From Owenia fusiformis (taxonomy: Eukaryota; Annelida; Polychaeta; Sabellida; Oweniidae), in NCBI GenBank assembly GCA_903813345.2, contig CAIIXF020000007.1, forward strand, positions 14,862,714 to 14,926,713: a stretch of 64,000 nt of DNA, given 5' to 3'. Position numbers and translations under genes: made by a program. How positions within the stretch are numbered: the stretch's first letter is position 1; every line of letters begins with the position of its first letter. Positions 32,584 through 43,334 of this stretch are shown here, one piece after another. The notes under the pieces were generated by a model, which did no database searches, was not told the origin of the DNA, and worked only from the letters and a program-made list of their open reading frames with translations.

Positions 32584-33316
32584 CTAGAAAAACAGCAACT
32601 CCACGGAGTAGCAAATCCCACCGAACAAAACATATTATGCTTATTATAGCTAGAGTAAATGTTGAAATGTTTGTGCACTTTGTGATAGAAGCATGAAATT
32701 TGGCACAAAGTTGGTTTATAGTACCATTGTGAACTAGGCATCATCATAAAAAATTTGAACCAAATCCGTTCACTGGTATATGAGTTATCAAAGATTACGT
32801 TTTTTACGAAAATTGGCCGCCATCTTGAAATTCAGCCGCCATCTTGAGAATTATTTCTTGAACAGAGCTACTGTGTCCCTAGGCATAATCATATAAAATT
32901 TGAACCAAATCCGTTCAGTGGTATTTGATTTATCAAAGATTACATATTTTTACAAAAAATGGCCGCCATTTTGAAATTAAGCGGCCATCTTGAAAATCTC
33001 TTTTTGTGTGAAACTCCTTTGTCCCTAGGTATCAGCATATAAAATTTGAACCAAATCCCTCAACTTGTATTTGAGTTATCAACGATTACATTTTTTACGA
33101 AAAATGGCAGCCATTTTGAATTGAGCGGCCATATTGAAAATTCCTTCTCGAGCAGAGGTCCTACACTCATAAGGCATAAGCCTATAAAATTTGAACCAAA
33201 TCCGTCAACCGGTATTGGAGTTATCGCCCAGACACACGGACAAAAGAACGGATGGACGGACAGACGGACGGACGGCTTCTCTATATCCCCCTCCCCTCGA
33301 ACTTTGTTCGGTGGGA
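32584..33316 (-). mobile_element. Helitron/HINE-like element, complete short copy
   Basis: Read on the minus strand it starts A|TCCCACCGAACAAAGTTCG and ends with the hairpin ACTCCGTGGAGT (32598-32609), GCTGTTTTTCTAG and then T. Inside are about four units with AAAATGGCCGCCATTTT-like palindromes and AAATTTGAACCAAATCCGT, and a (GGAC)n run at 33240-33275. Confidence 0.8.
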
Positions 33317-34740
33317 TAATTATTGTATGCAGATCATACAAAACAGTTTATTTGATTACCAATGAGCCGTAATGGGAGGATTACAGAATGCCAAAAATGA
33401 AATAATAATGATTTCAATGTTTCAATTGAATGACATAGTTCATTAACACTTATTTTAATCAGCCTTTTCTTTTATTCATAAGATATTTTACATGAATCAT
33501 TCACTCTTTCACAGAGCAATGTTCTAATAAGTCTTTTTTAACTAAATAGATCAAGCCCATTTGACTATTCTTAAGAGTTGAACAATATGTCTTCATAGTT
33601 TTTGAGTTCTTTGGAAAATATGATTTCAATATCAAACTATGAATTGATTAGCTGTGTTAATTTGACATTGTTGCCAAAAGTTGTTATCAAATTGTGGGAT
33701 TGTTTTTTTAGTTCCATCTACAAACATAAAGGTTCTCTTCAAGTGGAACAATATATTGAGAATCATGTCTATTAAATTTAGATGAGCAAAACACAAAGCG
33801 AGGAAAGGATCACATTGATGTGGTGGCTTGGATTGAAATCAATAAGTTAGAAATACTATACTAGGAGCGAAATTAATAAATTGTGACAGGCCATTTAGTT
33901 CTTTCATTGAACTAAATCTGTAAAACTTTCCACATATCATCAGAATATCATTCTCTATGATTTAAGAGCCAGAGTAAATTTTTGGTCCATGGAGGGATGT
34001 ACACATTGCAATAACATGCACTTGAGAATATAAGCTTTCCAATGGTATTACTATATGACTTATCCATAGGGTATTTTGGATATTAAATTGCTCTTTTTAA
34101 GTGACTTTTGGCAATTCATTTAATGTTTTTAGTTTTAACTCAACATTAATACACAGGGGATTTTCAAGATTTGTGTTTTTCTGCTTATTCTTTTTATTTC
34201 AGATCTTATTCAGAGTTTATGTTTTCATCATGCTTTAAGAAAATCACTGTTAAATAACAAATGTTTCACTATAAACAAGATATTTAGAGAAACAACCTTT
34301 ATCAAATATCCTGTATCTAATATACTGATGCTAATGCATCTCCGCATAGTATGTCTTCCCTACATTTAGACCAACGGGAGCCGACTGAATGAAGATGGTG
34401 CTAATGACTAACTTTAATTGCTGGGTACAGATCAAAATATTTATCACTGTTATATCACTGTCAAGCAAACAAGTGTATGATTGGTCAAAACTGGGTCACA
34501 TGTCATGAAAGATCAGACATGCACTGCATGTCAGGTCTGATTGAGCTTTATGTAATCCAAGTTGCTCAAACTTTTATTCTGCAAGCAATAAGTAAAATCA
34601 TTTTGTCTCCATTTAAACAAGCAAAAGAGAAAATATATACTTTCATTTAGGGTGAATTTATAATCATAGTTCAATAACCCAGCCTATAATTAGTTAAGAT
34701 ATCCTGGGTCTATTTTAGGTCTACTCAGCAGGTGCCATTC
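33317..34740. other. Intergenic DNA without recognised gene
   Basis: AT-rich. The block at 34485-34530 matches 7495-7545 in inverted orientation (ATTGGTCAAAACTGGGTCAC). Nothing else is supported. Confidence 0.5.
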
Positions 34741-34752
34741 AGGTCGGTAACA

Positions 34753-34907
34753 GGACAAGTCATCCCTAAGACAACTCATCCCAAGACAAGTCATCCCCAA
34801 GACATCTCATCCCAATTCATCTCATCGTAAGACATTTCATCCCAAGACATCTCATCCCAAGAAATCTCATCCCAGGACATCTCATCCCAAGACAACTCTT
34901 CCCAACT
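34753..34907. repeat. 15-bp tandem repeat, about 10 copies
   Basis: Units of AAGACATCTCATCCC with scattered substitutions. The period is divisible by three, so the minus strand reads as repeated SWDEM pentapeptides at the end of an otherwise unrecognised frame. A repeat artefact is the simplest reading. Confidence 0.9.
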
Positions 34908-34909
34908 TG

Positions 34910-36300
34910 AAATACGAGTATAACATAATTTTATACTATTAATTTCAAATTTTAAAAGAATATTTAGAGATTTTACATTTTTAGCAGTTACCACACTGTG
35001 TTTGGCCATGGAATATCTTTTTTTATTATATACATGTTCATGCTGTATTTCAAACTGACACATTTTATATTTTGTTATGCTGTATTTACTTAATATTTTT
35101 GCATTTTGTAGTTTAGTTTAGTCTTGTTTTCGTTAATTTTTGTTGATTGATTAGGATAAAGATAAACATGTTCAAACTATATACTTTGATTATTAAATCA
35201 AAGATCATCAAAGGTGTCAGATTAGGATTAACTCAGTAAGAATGTATTATCCGGGGTAATATCAGAATAATTCTCCAAGATTAATTCAGTCCTTGCTTAA
35301 TTCCAATAAGTCACATTTGGCTTAATCCTCAATAAGATTTCCAATTTCAAACTTTCAGATTTATGATGATTAAAATCGGAAATTATGCCAATTTATGACT
35401 TTATGCTCAATTCTATATTCTCAAATATATTGAGAGAATAACATAGAATTAATCAAAATGCTGATACTTAAAAGTAAAAAGACTGGTCCTTAACTTTTTT
35501 TGAGGAGTGTATGATAAATCTTTGTAAACCAAATTGCCTGCCTGTTGATATGTCACACTTTATAAAAGCATCAACCCTAAAATGCAATTTTCAAGATACA
35601 AGATGCCAACAACATACATGCTCAATAGATATAAATGCCAATACAAATGGTCTCAATCTGTCTCAATACTAGGCTACTCAGCTGTGATATAGGGTAATAA
35701 GGTAGCTGCCATGATAGATCAGTATCGTTGAAACAGCTCAAGCCTGCCAAGCTCAAAACATTTCCGCAATTATAGGTCAATGTCAAATTCATCATTTCGC
35801 TGTATGTCATTAGTTAATTTTTATTTGAATATTTGTACTGAAATGGACTGTAGTTTTTGTAGATGTTTATGTCTTTAGTGTTTACTAAGATATTTTCTGT
35901 CTTTCTTTTGGAATAATGTTGAATTGACTACTTGACAGGAAAAGGGGCCCCTGGAGTTTAATTTCTGAAGTACATTGGACAAAAATTCCAAACTGAAATT
36001 TGACGGATTTTTAATTTGGCAGATTACCTAAATCCGCCAATCCGTCAAATTAAAACTGGAGCCAAATTAAGTGTATCTACAGTAATTGGATCAAGGATTG
36101 GAATCTCAGATGGGAGCGACCTAAAAATTTGGCAGCTGATGAAGCCATCTCATTAGAATCATATTTATTTTCCCTCCATTTTTGGAAATACAGTAGACAG
36201 TATACAAACATAATACTTAGTTATAAGTGCAGTAAAGAGGAGACAAGTAAAGAGACCATACACACTATTTCAACCCATTGTGTAATATAGGAATATCTTA
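34910..36300. other. Intergenic DNA with one small inverted repeat
   Basis: AATTTGACGGATT near 35998 and AATCCGTCAAATT near 36039 form a small imperfect hairpin. No gene is seen. Confidence 0.5.
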
Positions 36301-36303
36301 TGG

Positions 36304-36419
36304 CTTTGAAAAAATATCACTTATATCCATGAGTGGATATTGATATCTTTGCGAGTGAGCGCAGCAAATGACTGAAGATACTGATATCCATGAGTGGATA
36401 TAAGTGATATTTTTGAAAG
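36304..36419. repeat. Palindrome, 116 bp
   Basis: Arms CTTTGAAAAAATATCACTTA… and …TAAGTGATATTTTTGAAAG face each other around a loop containing GCGAGTGAGCGCAGC. Each arm also holds its own small palindrome, ATATCCATGAGTGGATAT. Confidence 0.85.
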
Positions 36420-36784
36420 ACCATAGGATTGTCCGTTTATCCCATAGGGAATTATTATCCAGCGAACATTGAATAGTCAGATAAATTTCATCAAGATTTA
36501 TTTTAAGGGATTTTTCATCCCTTTCATAAACTCGTCCACATCTTCATTTGCAAATCTACCTCCTTGATTGTCTTCATCCAGCTCTTCTTCGGAATGGATT
36601 ATGTTGTTTTTTTCAAGGAAGTTCCATTTCGTCTGACATTTTGATTGCAATAATTCAACGATTCATAAACGTGACGTAACAGGGTGGTTTGTATTCAATG
36701 CGAATGCCGTAAAAACTCGATCCAAAAAAAATAAAAATATAAAGAATCGTTTTGCTGAATTAATAAAAAAAACACTGAAAAATC

Positions 36785-36873
36785 AAAACCATCGAATATC
36801 ACTTTTAAAACCATCGAATATCACCTTTCAAAAAGTGATATTCGATGGTTTCAAAAGTGATATTCGATGGTTT
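36785..36873. repeat. Doubled palindrome of CCATCGAATATCACTTT
   Basis: ACCATCGAATATCACTTT occurs twice on the plus strand, directly followed by two copies of its reverse complement (AAAGTGATATTCGATGGT). The result is an 89-base stem with almost no loop. With 36304-36419 and the flanking CCCATAGGG / CCATGGGAT words it is probably part of one fold-back element at about 36280-36960. Confidence 0.85.
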
Positions 36874-37144
36874 GGGAATTGTTTGATATCTTCATCCACG
36901 TATCAATTATATCTTCACATGATATTCGATCTATATAACCATGGGATAATCAGTGATATACTGTAACTACACCCGCTGCTTGTGAACTTGCAATACAAAT
37001 GCAAGGTACCCAGGTTACTCCAAGCCTCTATATACTTGCAATACAAATTGACAACCTGTGTCTCAGTGTGTAGCAACCTAATACATCACAACTTAATCAT
37101 GACCTGCTAATCATCTTAAGATGAAGCCTCCCCTGAAAATGCCA

Positions 37145-38019
37145 ACAGTGTGTTAAAGACAGTAACTTAATTTCCATATACAACTCTCCAAGGAGTTTTG
37201 TTGAATTACCAAGACCTCTTTTTACTAGATTACTGTTTTATATGAATCAGACAACTATCAACATATCCTGGATACGTTAATCCACAGAAAGGTTTACAAA
37301 ACCATTTATTGTAACATTAGTCAAAGGAACCTGCTATATATAGATAAATAATGTATATATTATCACTAACATATGCGTTAATTGTCTTTTAACAATTTTT
37401 TTTTGAGGAGGGTCATTTAGTTTATAGGTTGTTTAGTATAGTATTCTCAGATCTCATGTTTTACACTGAACATCAATTATGAATGATGGTGATATGAGTT
37501 TTTAAAGCACAATCTATTCTAGTCTCATTTTTGGTGCAAACAGGGTACTTGTAATTACAAAGGTCAATAGATGCAGAATTCAACTGACACACATTGACAA
37601 TTAGACCAGTTACTGCATATTACCAGGTTAATTTATATGCATTAGCCAAACAAATCAATGAGTTCAGGTTACCTCCAAGCTTCTACATAAGTAACTAAAT
37701 TAAAACACAATGTACATACAATACATATCAATATTCTGTACAATATGTACAATGCAACTATTTTCTCATTTCAAGATAATTTCACAATATTTGCCTTAAT
37801 CTCTTAAGAAATTCTGAGGGCAACATGCTCCACATAACCTTATAAATGTCATGGGATATTTCGCTAAAGGCTTAGAGGACTGTTGAACTTTTCTGATTAA
37901 TATACATGTACATTCAATTAACATAGAATAGACGAGTTCAAAATGTAAAACCTCTTATTAATGAGACCATGTTGACATATGTAAAAGCTGAGAAATTCTT
38001 GATCAAATATAATCATCAA
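37145..38019. repeat. Tandem duplication, copy 1
   Basis: Begins ACAGTGTGTTAAAGACAGTA and ends CTTGATCAAATATAATCATC. It carries about 165 bp (37166-37330) that is absent from copy 2. No gene inside. Confidence 0.9.
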
Positions 38020-38803
38020 ACAGTGTGTTAAAGACAGTAACTGCTATATATACATAAATAATGTATATATTATCACTAACATATGCGTTAATTGTCTTTT
38101 AACAGAACTTTTTTTGAGGAGGGTCATTTAATTTATAGGTTGACGTGAAAATCTTATTTTATAGGTTGTTTTGTATAGTATTCTCAGATCTCATGTTTTA
38201 CACTGAACATCAATTATGAATGATGGTGAAATGAGTTTTTAAAGCACAATCTATTCTAGTCTCATTTTTGGTGCAAACAGGGTACTTGTAATTACAAAGG
38301 TCAATAGATGCAGAATTCAACTGACACACATTGACAATTAGACCAGTTACTGCGTATTTCCAGGTTAATTTATATGCATTAGCCAAACAATTCAATGAAT
38401 TCAGGTTACTCCAAACCTCTACATAAGTAACTAAATTAAAACACAATGTACATACAATACATATCAATATTCTGTACAATATGTAACTAAATTAAAACAC
38501 AATGTACATACAATACATATCAATGTTCTGTACAATGCAACTATTTTCTCATTTCAAGATAATTTTACAATATTTGCTTAATTCTCTTAACAAATTCTGA
38601 GGGCAACATGCTCCACATAACCTTATAAATGTCATGGGATATTTCACTAAAGGCTTAGAAGTCTGTTGAACTTTTCTGATTAATATACATGTACATTCAA
38701 TTTACATAGAAGAAATAGACCAGTGCAAAATGTAAAACCTCTTATTAATGAAACCACGTTGACATGTAAAAGCTGAGAAATTCTTGATCAAATATAATCA
38801 TCA
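38020..38803. repeat. Tandem duplication, copy 2
   Basis: Starts and ends with the same words as copy 1 and is highly similar through most of its length. It has a short insertion near 38143 (GACGTGAAAATCTTATTTTA) and an internal duplication of the ACATACAATACATATCAAT block. Confidence 0.9.
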
Positions 38804-39015
38804 TCAATTTACGGTTTTGTCAAAGTTGATATCCATTTTTTATACAAATGGAGGTGTATGTAGTTTGGTTTGTGTGGTAGTTGAGCTCATTCATTGAACA
38901 TTACATTCTAATGAACCGCCTTGCACGACAGATGACTTTCTATGCATTTTTATTCAGAAAAATGTTAAAGAGACTATTAAGACAAAGACTACGGATATGT
39001 TAGTAGTACTTTTGT

Positions 39016-39046
<31 letters not shown>

Positions 39047-39057
39047 AAACAACAACA
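39016..39057. repeat. (CAA)n simple repeat
   Basis: A run of CAA trinucleotides with one interruption. Confidence 0.9.
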
Positions 39058-39319
39058 TATCTACCTCTTATGAAACATCCATCCGTTTAACTTTATCATA
39101 ATGCTGAGATTTTTAAGGTTATTGGTTTCCATTGATCTTGAAAAAGTGGACGACTTTTTGGTTAATAAAATTGGAATTGTAAGGAAACATGCTTGGCATA
39201 CTTTTTGAAAAGATTGCCCCCAACATTTTGCACTCTCGATCAACTGCTGCCACTTTATTTAGAAGTACTATACTTAGAGCTAGAATTGTACAAGTAAAAT
39301 TCTCCTGTTTAATTTTGCT

Positions 39320-40034
39320 TTAAAGGATTGGTATCGATATGTTGAACCTTTTGAACACACGTTTCTCTTAAACCAGTTATCAAAAAATTCTGAAATTTTA
39401 AACATTGTCAATTTAATGATCATCTTTTGGATCAGGTCTTGGATGGTAACATTATAATTTGTATATACTTTTCTCCATATTGTTTTAGAAAACACATCAG
39501 GCACTTCTTTTGTTCTTGGTATCATATGTTCGGAATGAAATGAAACATCTATCCAAACCTCATTGGAACAAAACGACATAAACACAACGTGTTTAGGTCT
39601 CTCAATATTGTAATTGTACAAAGGAAAGTTTGATTTTAAAAAAGTCTCTTGTTAATGAAATAAAAGGTTTATCTCAATTTTTATCTATTTTGGGTGGTTT
39701 TGTTTAATTTTTTTGCATACTTTTTGTTAAATCAACCAAAATTTCCTTTGTATAACTATAATATTGAGAGATCTAGAAATTTTGTATATGCTATTTTGTT
39801 CCAACAAGATTCGGAAAGACATTTTATTTCATTCTCAAAAATTGGTAGAAAGGAACAAAAAACAAATTTTTTTAAGAAAAACAGTTATATAAAATATATA
39901 TAAATGATTTTCGCATTAAATTGTTGTCAATCAGTCAACATTGCATAAAGGACTGTGTATTTTTACATAATGTTTTCAATAATTGGTAGAAACATTGTTG
40001 AATTCAGTTCACCATATCGATACCTATCCTTTTG
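39320..40034. repeat. Large diverged inverted repeat with unrecognised frames
   Basis: GGATTGGTATCGATATGTTG (39325) is mirrored at 40007-40029, and TTTCCTTTGTA…AATATTGAGAGA (minus strand, about 39625-39595) is mirrored at 39742-39771. The arms of about 320 bp face across a spacer of about 60 bp. Both arms translate to related peptides (PLYNYNIER…), in a 113-codon minus frame at 39280-39621 and a 69-codon plus frame at 39694-39903. I do not recognise the protein. It may be a fold-back transposon or an inverted duplication of an old element. Confidence 0.65.
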
Positions 40035-42065
40035 CAATATGTTTAGATAAGACATAAATAAGGTGTACTGTATACTTTAATACAAAAATCACGAACATGA
40101 TATATTCTAAATGGGTTATCTATGATACATGTTTTAATCTCTTTTATCACAAGAAAGGAAAAGATGTACAAAAAGATGAAGTGGTTACTACGGCACATTA
40201 GATAGAATCTCATGAAAGCAACAATGCTACTCAGTTGCTATGGCAACACAGGAAGACAATGATGACGTCTAAAAAGTCTGATCTAATGAACTTGTGCTAT
40301 ATATCAAAGTAAGCACTGGGACAAGGAGGATAGAAGTGCAATACTATTAACAGGAGGCAATGTGAAGCTAGAGCTAGAAAATAATCCTATTTCAAAAATT
40401 CGCTCCAGCTCCTACCCTGAGAGCAAGGCTATTTACAAAGCCCCATTTTATGAAACGAAGTCAAACAAATGCAAAGGGTAATTAGGCTTATTATTTTTGT
40501 GATCATAAAAACCTTATCTAGGGAGGAAATCTATTAAATGGAATTGCTTGCTGTTATTTTCAATTCTCCGCTTACTGTACTCATTCGTAACTAAATTTGA
40601 TGACCTTGATCTTGCAACTTCTTCTGTAGATCTGTAAATGCAGATTTCGAAAATATATCAATTTGGAGCCATTATACATGTACATATTTCATCTGTATTA
40701 GATTCAAGGCAAAATATATATGGAAGTGTTATAGTGTCAGCCTCTGAGAAACTAAGAAAACTTTGATTTGATCTAGATTTTGACCTTGACCTAAATAAAA
40801 AGTAGTTTCCCGGCAAGTCCAACCCAGATCCTTCCCTAGTGGGAGCATAGTAGATATGAAACCTAGCTGGAAGCAGAAGAAAGAGTGGGGAATGATAAAT
40901 AAATATCACTACCTAATTTGAGGCCTCCTTCTGATTAGCCCATAATATTAGTGGTGCAAGTCATGGAGAAAACTATGAGTTGACATGATTATGAAAGACG
41001 CTGATTGTGTCAATAACGCAACTAGGGACCATGTTTAAATAGCTCCATTTCATGTTATTAACTGTAGTTCCAGAGACAGATACTGTGACGTGCTTCCCCT
41101 GCAGACTTGTGAAATCAGAGAACAATGTTACACAACAAAGCAATTCACATTGTATTACGAGAATGTAAACACATCAAGAGCACGGTGAAATGCAATATAA
41201 AAAGACAAAATGAAGAACAAAGAAATGAAGCACTCATACATGTTTGTAAATAGCTATTCCAAAGACAGAAAAATCTCCTACAAGCCAATTATTTTGGACC
41301 CTCATAAGGTCAATCCAAAGATTTATTTTGAATTTTTCAAAGGAAGATATCTAGAAATTGAAAATAATGATTTTGCATGGTTTTTCAAATCAACATATGT
41401 AAAATAGGAACATGTACACTAATGTATCTTTTGGAAAGATTATTACTGCATGAAATACCAGTGCCATCTCACCAAACTTCATCGGGATAAGTGCTACCCA
41501 GGTACTATTAGTATTACATATGGAGCCCTAGATTAGCATTTTTCCAAACGGAAGCTCACTATACACAATTTCTCTACTCAGGAACTACATATACCGGCTC
41601 AATAAAGTTACTTAAGAATTGCAAGTGCACATAGGGTATTAAGTACAAATATCCAATTGGAGAATAACTTAAGCATTTACAATGTGCAAGATGAGTAAAA
41701 GATTCCAAACCCTCAAGTTGAGGAGTCCAAATCAAATCTTTTGGGAGGTTAAGATACACGTTTTTAAGTGAACCTGCACGTTAGCATGTATTATTTCGAC
41801 TCCTGGCGATTACTGTCCTGCTCTCAATTCACTTTCCAAGGGACCTAATTACAATTATTTTCTGTATAGGCCTACCTCTGTACTCAATCGGCCAAGTAAA
41901 TGGTAATCCACGGAGAACTATTATTCTAGACATCCACATACAAGTTTTTAAAAAAATGTGTATCTTAACCTTCCTATTATTGGTATTTTGGGAGACTAAT
42001 TCATGCAAGATAAGAATCCTAAATGGTTTTAGAGTTCAAAAGTTCCAGATTTTGACAGATAATAA
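40035..42065. other. Intergenic DNA without recognised gene
   Basis: AT-rich and mostly non-repetitive. GTTGCTATGGCAAC at 40234 matches the RFX X-box pattern but stands alone. Short open frames show no family similarity. Confidence 0.5.
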
Positions 42066-43161
42066 CTAGAAAAACAGCAACTCCACGGAGTAGCAAATCC
42101 CACCGAACGGCAGTTGAGTTACCAAAGATTACGAAAATGAAAATGAAAAATGGCAGCCATTCTGAAGATCAGCCGCCATCTTAAAATTTTTTTCTCGAAC
42201 AGAGCTACTGTGTTTCTAGGCATCAGCATATAAAATTTGAACCAAATCTGTTCACTTGTATTAAGTTTTTTCTTATGAAAAATGGCTACCATTTTGAAAT
42301 TCAGCCGCCATCTTGAAAATGAGCCAAATCTGCTCACTGGTATTTGAGTTATCAAAGATTACGTTTTTTACGAAAAATGGCGTCCATTTTGAAATTCAGC
42401 CGCCATCTTGAAAATTCTTTCTCGAACAGATCTCCTTTGTCCCTAGGCATCATCATATAAAATTTGAGCCAAATCCGTTCACTGGTATTTGAGTTATCAA
42501 AGATTACCTTTTTTTTATGAAAAATGGCCGCCATTTTGAATATCAAGCCGCCATCTTGAAAATTCTTTCTTGAACAGATCTATTGTGTCCCTAGGCATTA
42601 TCATATAAAATTTGAGCCAAATCCGTTCACTGGTATTTGAGTTATCAAAGATTACCTTTTTTTTACGAAAAATGGCCGCTATTTTGAATATCAAGCCGCC
42701 ATCTTGGAAATTCTTTCTTGAACAGATCTATTGTGTCCCTAGGCATTATCATATAAAATTTGAGCCAAATCCGTTCACTGGTATTTGAGTTATCAAAGAT
42801 TAAGTTTTTTACGAAAAATGGCCGCCATTTTGAAATCTAGCCGCCATCTTGAAAATTTTTACTCGAACATATCTACTGTGTCCCTAGGCATCAGCATATA
42901 AAATTTGAATCAAATCCGCAAACTAGTATTTGAGTTATTAAAGATTACATTTTTTACGAAAAATGGCGGCCATTTTGAATTCAGTGGCCATATTGAAAAT
43001 TCCTTATCGAGCAGAGGTCCTATCTCATAAGGCATAAGTCTATAAGATTTGAATCAAATCCGTGAAACGGTATTTGAGTTATCGCCCGGACAAACAGACG
43101 GACGGACGGACGAACGGACGGACGGCTTTCCTATATCCCTCACGAACTTCGTTCGGTGGGA
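42066..43161 (-). mobile_element. Helitron/HINE-like element with 147-bp internal array
   Basis: Read on the minus strand: A|TCCCACCGAACGAAGTTCG at the start, and hairpin ACTCCGTGGAGT (42080-42091), GCTGTTTTTCTAG|T at the end. TATTTGAGTTAT(C/T) recurs at 42341, 42486, 42633, 42782 and 42927, a period of 145-149 bp. Each unit carries AAAATGGCCGCCATTTTGAA. A (GGAC)n run is at 43095-43125. This is the best-preserved copy in the window. Confidence 0.85.
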
Positions 43162-43234
43162 TAATAATATTTATGATCTTCTTTGAAATACTTTGAGGTT
43201 ATAACAATTTATAAACCAAAGATTTATCAATTTG

Positions 43235-43334
43235 GTACAATGGTATTTAGGTTATGGCCTGGACAAATGGATTGACTGACTAACTCTAAGGCTTCACTTA
43301 AAATGACCATGCAAACTTCCTTCATTGGGACAAT
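43235..43334 (-). mobile_element. Old relic of the Helitron-like 5' end
   Basis: GGTATTTAGGTTATGGCCTG…GACTGACTAACT…CTTCCTTCATTGGGACAATA is a heavily mutated version of the end at 43070-43161 (GGTATTTGAGTTATCGCCCG…CTTCGTTCGGTGGGATAATA). It lies just beside the younger copy in the same orientation. Confidence 0.55.

Noticed and set aside
34791-35063. Minus-strand frame ending in SWDEM repeats
   Set aside because: A 15-bp tandem repeat read through; the non-repeat part has no recognisable domain.
40234-40247. GTTGCTATGGCAAC, a good RFX X-box match
   Set aside because: A single site with no promoter or gene next to it. A similar GTTGCTAGGCAAC at about 17410 is inside NR1H coding sequence, so chance is likely.
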